Source: an uncultured Rubritalea sp.
Lineage (GTDB): Bacteria > Verrucomicrobiota > Verrucomicrobiia > Verrucomicrobiales > Akkermansiaceae
Assembly: GCA_937981665.1 (NCBI GenBank)
Contig: CALJOJ010000014.1
Location: forward strand, 1-36,494
Length of the DNA stretch: 36,494 nt
Reading direction: 5' to 3'
Shown: positions 33,040 through 36,494 of the stretch, in pieces
Numbering within the stretch: the stretch's first letter is position 1
How the letters are laid out: each line of letters starts with the position of its first letter
Notes under the pieces: model-generated
Seen by the model: only the letters and a program-made list of their open reading frames with translations
The model's database searches: none
Told to the model about the DNA's origin: nothing
Program-made: the position numbers and the translations under genes

Positions 33040-33456
33040 TTAAACAGGCTTGTTTTCCTCACCCATCTCAACGATACGGAGTGGGATACGAGTCACGAGC
33101 TCATCATCCACGCTGATGTCGATAGAGTAAACACCGTCAGATGGGAACTTAAGTCCCTGAAGGTTAAGAATGAGGTTACGTGTCATGAATGGCACGTTCT
33201 CAGGAAGCTCGATAGGCATATCCGCCTCGATTGGCATCTTATCATCAAGTGAGTTACCATCTTCGTCGATGATATTTACAGTGAACTTATGCTGACCGCT
33301 GTCCTCAGGAGTGATGCAGAGACGCATTGCAAGTACACATGTAGGGTGCACGAGTGGCATCACCTTACCTGCAAGAGTGTCAAATGTACCAGTAATCACC
33401 ATTTTACCGTTGTAGTCAGCGGCAAAGTCACAAAGAGTTGCTATTTGTATATCCAT
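33040..33456 (-). CDS. DUF6941-like beta-sandwich protein
   Basis: A 138-residue protein without signal peptide or membrane helix. It alternates short hydrophobic strands (MVITGTFDTLAGKVMPLVHP, TCVLAMRLCITPED, HKFTVNIIDEDGNSL, NLILNLQGLKFPSDGVYSID) and ends IPLRIVEMGEE. This pattern matches the widespread cytosolic family DUF6941, of unknown function. It lies 35 bp upstream of the SDR gene on the same strand, so these may form an operon with apaG, and it is divergent from lepB. Confidence 0.75.
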   Translation of the reverse strand: MDIQIATLCDFAADYNGKMVITGTFDTLAGKVMPLVHPTCVLAMRLCITPEDSGQHKFTVNIIDEDGNSLDDKMPIEADMPIELPENVPFMTRNLILNLQGLKFPSDGVYSIDISVDDELVTRIPLRIVEMGEENKPV

Positions 33457-33686
33457 ATTATTATTAAATTTTTATGTGTTTTTTTGCTCTAGCTCTAATC
33501 TATTTTCAGTGAAAACAGAATAAATGAACAACACAGCTATGCCATAATTTAGGTTTACGTAAAGCCCTCATTTTATAAATTCTACCACCTTCCTTTCACC
33601 GCTCCATATTTATCCTAAAATTATACTGGCAATCTAGCTCTATCAACATCACTCTCTCCACGAACTAACCATCTGATTCAATACTC

Positions 33687-34955
33687 ATGTTTAAACCAAA
33701 ATGGAAAAAACAAGCTCTGCTCCTTCAAAAAGGTGCTATGAAATTCCTCAACTACAAGCGAGACATCCTAGACGAGGATCGAGTCAGTGAAATCCAGTCT
33801 CGTATCGCTGATCATAAAGCAGCTATCAAATCAGGCACAGAGGCTGAAACAAAGGAGGCTGGTAAGCTCTTAGAAAAGACCTGTGAGCAAGCTCTCCCTA
33901 AATACGAGAGACCGAATGCATTTCAGGAAAACATCGAGGTCTTCTTCGTAGCTATCATTGTGGCTCTCGGCATCCGTGCTTATTTTCTCCAGCCATTCCG
34001 TATCCCTACTAACTCCATGTACCCTACTCTCAATGGTATCACTGGAGAAGCTATCCCCAAAGACGACTGGCCAGCACTTCCTCTCAGAGGCATCCAACAG
34101 GTCACCCACGGTAGAAATTTCTTCAACCTTACTGCAGATAGTGATTCTAGTATTGAATCCATTACTGACTACCAGTCTTTACGCTTCTTTTCACGTGTAA
34201 AAGTAAGATTCACTGGCGGTCAGGTTGAGACATTCTCTGGATCAGCAACATCACTCTGGCAGGCAGGACTAACAGAATTTTATGATAAACTCATCCAGAA
34301 GCAAAATCCTGCACTCTGGAGCAGACTAAAGCACGATTCTATCGATGACCGATCTGATAAATACAAGGGTATGGCATTATCTCATTATAAGATACCTGCT
34401 GGCACTAAAATCCTCGAGGGCTATACTCAGTCAGGCGACCTCATTATCGTAGACAAAGTTTCCTACCACTTTAAATCACCGAAACAAGATGATGTGCTCG
34501 TTTTCGACACGCGTGGCATCAAGCATATCGAAGCTCAGAACAAGAAAAACAACACCCCCCCTTCTCACTACATCAAGCGTTTAGTAGGAACACCTGGGCA
34601 ACATATCACTATCCAGCCTATCGATCACGCTGACACTAACTACCCTAGCGGAGGTATCCTTGTACGTGACGGCCAAAACGCCACTGACCCAGGTATCGTC
34701 CGCGTTCAATCTCTAAAAAATGGCTATCACGGCTATAGACAAAAGGCTACATTAGGCTATCCGCCATACATAGCTGACATCAAGCTCGATGACAAGCCAT
34801 CCACTGGACTCTCAGAGTACTGGGCTATGGGTGACAACTCATACAAATCATCAGACTCTCGCGTATGGGGATCCGTGAAAGAGTACAACGTCGTAGGCCC
34901 CGCATTTCTGTCACTATGGCCATTCGGTAGCGGTCACTGGGGCGTTATTAAATAA
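33687..34955 (+). CDS. lepB: Signal peptidase I with a large internal insertion
   Basis: The 422-residue protease cleaves signal peptides outside the inner membrane. One transmembrane helix (VFFVAIIVALGIRAYFL, about 85-101) precedes box B PTNSMYPTL with catalytic Ser110; box C is GDLIIVDKVSYHF, box D HYIKRLVGTPGQ with catalytic Lys297, and box E WAMGDNSYKSSDSRVWG. Ser and Lys are 187 residues apart compared with about 55 in E. coli LepB, because about 130 extra residues lie between boxes B and C. An 80-residue cytoplasmic N-terminal extension is also present. It is followed after 21 bp by the prenyl synthase gene. Confidence 0.95.
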   Translation: MFKPKWKKQALLLQKGAMKFLNYKRDILDEDRVSEIQSRIADHKAAIKSGTEAETKEAGKLLEKTCEQALPKYERPNAFQENIEVFFVAIIVALGIRAYFLQPFRIPTNSMYPTLNGITGEAIPKDDWPALPLRGIQQVTHGRNFFNLTADSDSSIESITDYQSLRFFSRVKVRFTGGQVETFSGSATSLWQAGLTEFYDKLIQKQNPALWSRLKHDSIDDRSDKYKGMALSHYKIPAGTKILEGYTQSGDLIIVDKVSYHFKSPKQDDVLVFDTRGIKHIEAQNKKNNTPPSHYIKRLVGTPGQHITIQPIDHADTNYPSGGILVRDGQNATDPGIVRVQSLKNGYHGYRQKATLGYPPYIADIKLDDKPSTGLSEYWAMGDNSYKSSDSRVWGSVKEYNVVGPAFLSLWPFGSGHWGVIK

Positions 34956-34976
34956 GCACCGCAAAGTACAAACATC

Positions 34977-35822
34977 ATGTCAGAAGCTAAGCAAATTACC
35001 AAGAATGCCAAGTCGAACTTGGCATTCGCATTTGCATGCTTACCTAAAAAAAGACGTAATGACATGTGCGACCTCTACGCATTCTGTAGAATAGTCGATG
35101 ACCTAGCGGACTCACCAGACATCCCGATGGCTGAGAAAACCGCTGGCCTTCAGAGCTGGAAAGATTGCTTCTCAGATCCAAGTTCTCTTGCTCTCAGTAA
35201 AGACGATCTAACAGTTACGCAGAAAAATACGCTACTCATCAGAGATCGCTATCAAATAGACAACCAGCTATTCCTCGATCTCATTGCTGGATGCCACTCA
35301 GACCTCCAGCCATCACGCAGATTCTCAGACTGGGAAGACCTACAGAAATACACTTACCAAGTAGCTTCAGTGGTAGGCCTCATCTCCATCAAGGTCTTCG
35401 GCTGCACCCATCCTGACTCAGAAAAATACGCGGTCAATCTAGGCCATGCCCTTCAGCTCACTAACATCCTCCGTGATGTGGGCGAAGACCTCGCGGATAA
35501 TCTCAGAATCTACATTCCAGAGAACGATATGATCCGCTTCCAGTATTCAGAACGAGACCTCGTAGGTAGAGTCTATGACGGTAGATTCATCGCCATGATG
35601 CAGTACATCTCAGAGCGAGCAGAATACTACTACACAGAAGCTGAGAAAAATTTCCATCCTGATGACGCCAAGGCACTTCGCTCATCAGAAGCCATGCGCA
35701 AGATATACCACGGCATCTTAAAGAAAATGCAGGCAGATAGATTCCAAGTTTTTGACAAGCGTTATTCACTCTCTAAACCGAAGAAAATATGGATACTGCT
35801 CACCTCATTGACCGGCTTATAA
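34977..35822 (+). CDS. hpnD: Squalene/phytoene synthase family protein (HpnD-like)
   Basis: This 281-residue head-to-head prenyl synthase has both Asp-rich Mg-diphosphate motifs: YAFCRIVDDLADSPD (DDLAD at 41-45) and LQLTNILRDVGEDLADNLRI (DVGED). The opening FAFACLPKKRRNDMCDLYAF is typical of HpnD/CrtB. Family members make presqualene diphosphate, squalene or phytoene. The HpnC and HpnE partners are not in the window, so the product is not settled; squalene for hopanoids or carotenoid phytoene are both possible. The gene follows lepB and is probably co-transcribed with it. Confidence 0.85.
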   Translation: MSEAKQITKNAKSNLAFAFACLPKKRRNDMCDLYAFCRIVDDLADSPDIPMAEKTAGLQSWKDCFSDPSSLALSKDDLTVTQKNTLLIRDRYQIDNQLFLDLIAGCHSDLQPSRRFSDWEDLQKYTYQVASVVGLISIKVFGCTHPDSEKYAVNLGHALQLTNILRDVGEDLADNLRIYIPENDMIRFQYSERDLVGRVYDGRFIAMMQYISERAEYYYTEAEKNFHPDDAKALRSSEAMRKIYHGILKKMQADRFQVFDKRYSLSKPKKIWILLTSLTGL

Positions 35823-35840
35823 TATCCAGCTAGTCACATC

Positions 35841-35854
35841 TTAAGAGATCTTAA
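35841..35854. promoter_or_regulatory. Dyad upstream of the small lipoprotein
   Basis: TTAAGA-GA-TCTTAA is a perfect 6-2-6 dyad between the prenyl synthase and lipoprotein genes, 58 bp before the preferred lipoprotein ATG. It is AT-rich and may be chance. Confidence 0.2.
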
Positions 35855-35911
35855 ATATTACTTAAATTTCATCTTGATCAAATGAACTTCAAATCTATGA
35901 TCAAAAATATG

Positions 35912-36271
35912 AAATTTAAAACCATCTTACCACTAGTCACAATATCATGCGCTATCGCCTTCTCATCCTGCGCGCAGGTTAAACCTGTTAAAAACAACGT
36001 CTTCAAAAAAACTGCAAATGATGTAAAAGTTGTAACTGAGGAAGTAGTCACTGCAGACCCAGACGCCATCCTCATCGGCACTAAGATGATCAATCCTGAG
36101 ACAGGTCTACCAGTCAAGGATCACTACATTAGCCCATACAAGCCATATAATCCAATCGTAGCCAAAGGCTTCAAAAGCGGTCAACTCGCTGGTGACCCAT
36201 CCACTATCCAGACTAACCCAACAACTGGAAAGCCAGACAAGTCTACCATGAAGATCTTCAAGCTTCCATAG
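35912..36271 (+). CDS. Small secreted lipoprotein of unknown function
   Basis: Starting at ATG 35912, the 119-residue protein has a lipoprotein signal (MKFKTILPLVTISCAIA) ending in the lipobox-like AFSSC with Cys21. An ATG at 35882 would put ten extra residues before the basic start; the shorter form is preferred. The mature part is Lys/Pro/Thr-rich (VKPVKNNVFKKTANDVKVVT, KPYNPIVAKGFKSGQLAGDP, NPTTGKPDKSTMKIF) with no domain I recognise. The gene is the last one before the group II intron, whose 3' end is 23 bp downstream. Confidence 0.72.
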   Translation, partial: KFKTILPLVTISCAIAFSSCAQVKPVKNNVFKKTANDVKVVTEEVVTADPDAILIGTKMINPETGLPVKDHYISPYKPYNPIVAKGFKSGQLAGDPSTIQTNPTTGKPDKSTMKIFKLP

Positions 36272-36301
36272 CATACACATCTTAAAATTTAATATCGAGT
36301 A

Positions 36302-36327
36302 GGGAGTGAGGTCACCCTCACTTCCCT
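36302..36327 (-). ncRNA. Group II intron domain VI
   Basis: On the minus strand GGGA-AGTGAGG (loop GTGA) CCTCACT-CCC forms a 10-bp hairpin, followed by TACTCGAT. This layout, with an unpaired A shortly before an AT end, is typical of domain VI and the 3' splice site. Confidence 0.7.
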
Positions 36328-36332
36328 CTCAC

Positions 36333-36365
36333 ACCACCTGCCATACGGTTCCGCAGCAAGGCGGT
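36333..36365 (-). ncRNA. Group II intron domain V
   Basis: The 33-nt minus-strand segment ACCGCCTTGC...GCAGGTGGT folds into the domain V shape: a lower stem of nine pairs including a C-G, G-U, C-G run (a CGC catalytic triad), a 2-nt bulge (TG) on the 3' side, a four-pair upper stem and a tetraloop (GAAC rather than GNRA). It begins immediately after the maturase stop codon. Confidence 0.75.
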
Positions 36366-36494
36366 TCACAGCAGAGCTAGCTGTTCAGCGTATCTTGTCT
36401 CATTTTGCAGATTTAGTAACATTTTATGATCAAAGTATTTCTGGGGTAAGGCTACATTCATGGGCGGTAGCGCACTGTTGTACCATGCTCCGTG
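36366..36494 (-). CDS. ltrA: Group II intron reverse transcriptase/maturase, C-terminal 42 residues
   Basis: The minus-strand frame running in from the right edge gives HGAWYNSALPPMNVALPQKY then FDHKMLLNLQNETRYAEQLA and LL-stop. The pattern WxNxxxxxMNxAxPxxYFD plus a closing Leu-rich helix is the usual C-terminus of group II intron-encoded proteins (relatives read WWN-GA-HMN-A-P-YFD-GL-SL). The stop (TGA) abuts domain V. Reverse-transcriptase and maturase domains lie beyond the window, so activity cannot be judged. Confidence 0.82.
   Translation of the reverse strand, partial: HGAWYNSALPPMNVALPQKYFDHKMLLNLQNETRYAEQLALL

Larger units (their letters stand above)
36294..36494 (-). mobile_element. 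Group II intron, 3' end (continues beyond the right edge)
   Basis: On the minus strand the order is maturase C-terminus, domain V, domain VI and 3' splice site, which is the 3' end of a bacterial group II intron. The intron end is placed at about 36294, after CTACTCGAT, with the branch-point A of domain VI at 36300, seven bases from the end. The 5' end of the intron lies right of the window. The intron is opposite in direction to the lipoprotein gene and sits between genes, so it interrupts nothing visible here. Confidence 0.85.

Overview
The window looks like chromosomal DNA of a Verrucomicrobiota bacterium, probably a marine, Rubritalea/Akkermansia-like member of Verrucomicrobiales. The basis is family composition, and I cannot name a species: an ECF sigma factor paired with a YfbK-like von Willebrand (VWA) protein, a lamin-tail secreted protein ending in a calcium-type DPDGDG repeat, a MoxR-DUF58-BatA cluster, an IF-1 with a long basic N-terminus, a signal peptidase with a large insertion, and an HpnD/CrtB-type prenyl synthase. 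Most genes lack a strong Shine-Dalgarno sequence.

Layout. (1) 1-2893 is the remnant of a type I restriction-modification island: the end of a YhcG/DUF1016 nuclease, a four-helix-bundle gene enclosed by inverted arrays of a 7-bp repeat, hsdM, and the first 46 codons of a GIY-YIG protein. No hsdS or hsdR follows. (2) 2890-6797, minus strand: lamin-tail protein, VWA protein, ECF sigma factor. (3) 6894-10896: acylphosphatase convergent with the HrpA RNA helicase. (4) 11050-15960 is a sulfur/selenium neighbourhood: thiH, thiS, an Rrf2 regulator back-to-back with cysE, an SLC13-type anion permease, and an Spx/ArsC-like redox protein whose first active-site cysteine codon is an in-frame TGA followed by a SECIS-like hairpin. 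(5) 16115-17605: infA divergent from rplM-rpsI, followed by a plus-strand terminator and a possible minus-strand small RNA. (6) 17918-25175 is a lipopolysaccharide (LPS) region: an internally deleted lipid A acyltransferase homologue, two glycosyltransferases, two different LPS-kinase-like proteins, a membrane-anchored glycoside-hydrolase-like protein and an MsbA-type exporter. (7) 25452-31749: MoxR-DUF58-BatA-VWA membrane cluster. (8) 31766-36271: apaG, an SDR, a DUF6941-like protein, lepB, an HpnD-type synthase and a small lipoprotein. (9) 36294-36494 is the 3' end of a group II intron on the minus strand, with the tail of its maturase, domains V and VI and the 3' splice site.

The strongest unusual signals are the candidate selenoprotein at 15604-15960, missed if TGA is read only as stop; the four-helix-bundle gene lying in the loop of a potential 25-bp RNA stem built from heptamer arrays, like the intervening sequences (IVS) of 23S rRNA; the probable ATA start of infA; the in-frame loss of the catalytic segment in the LpxL homologue; and the unannotated structured minus-strand RNA downstream of rpsI.
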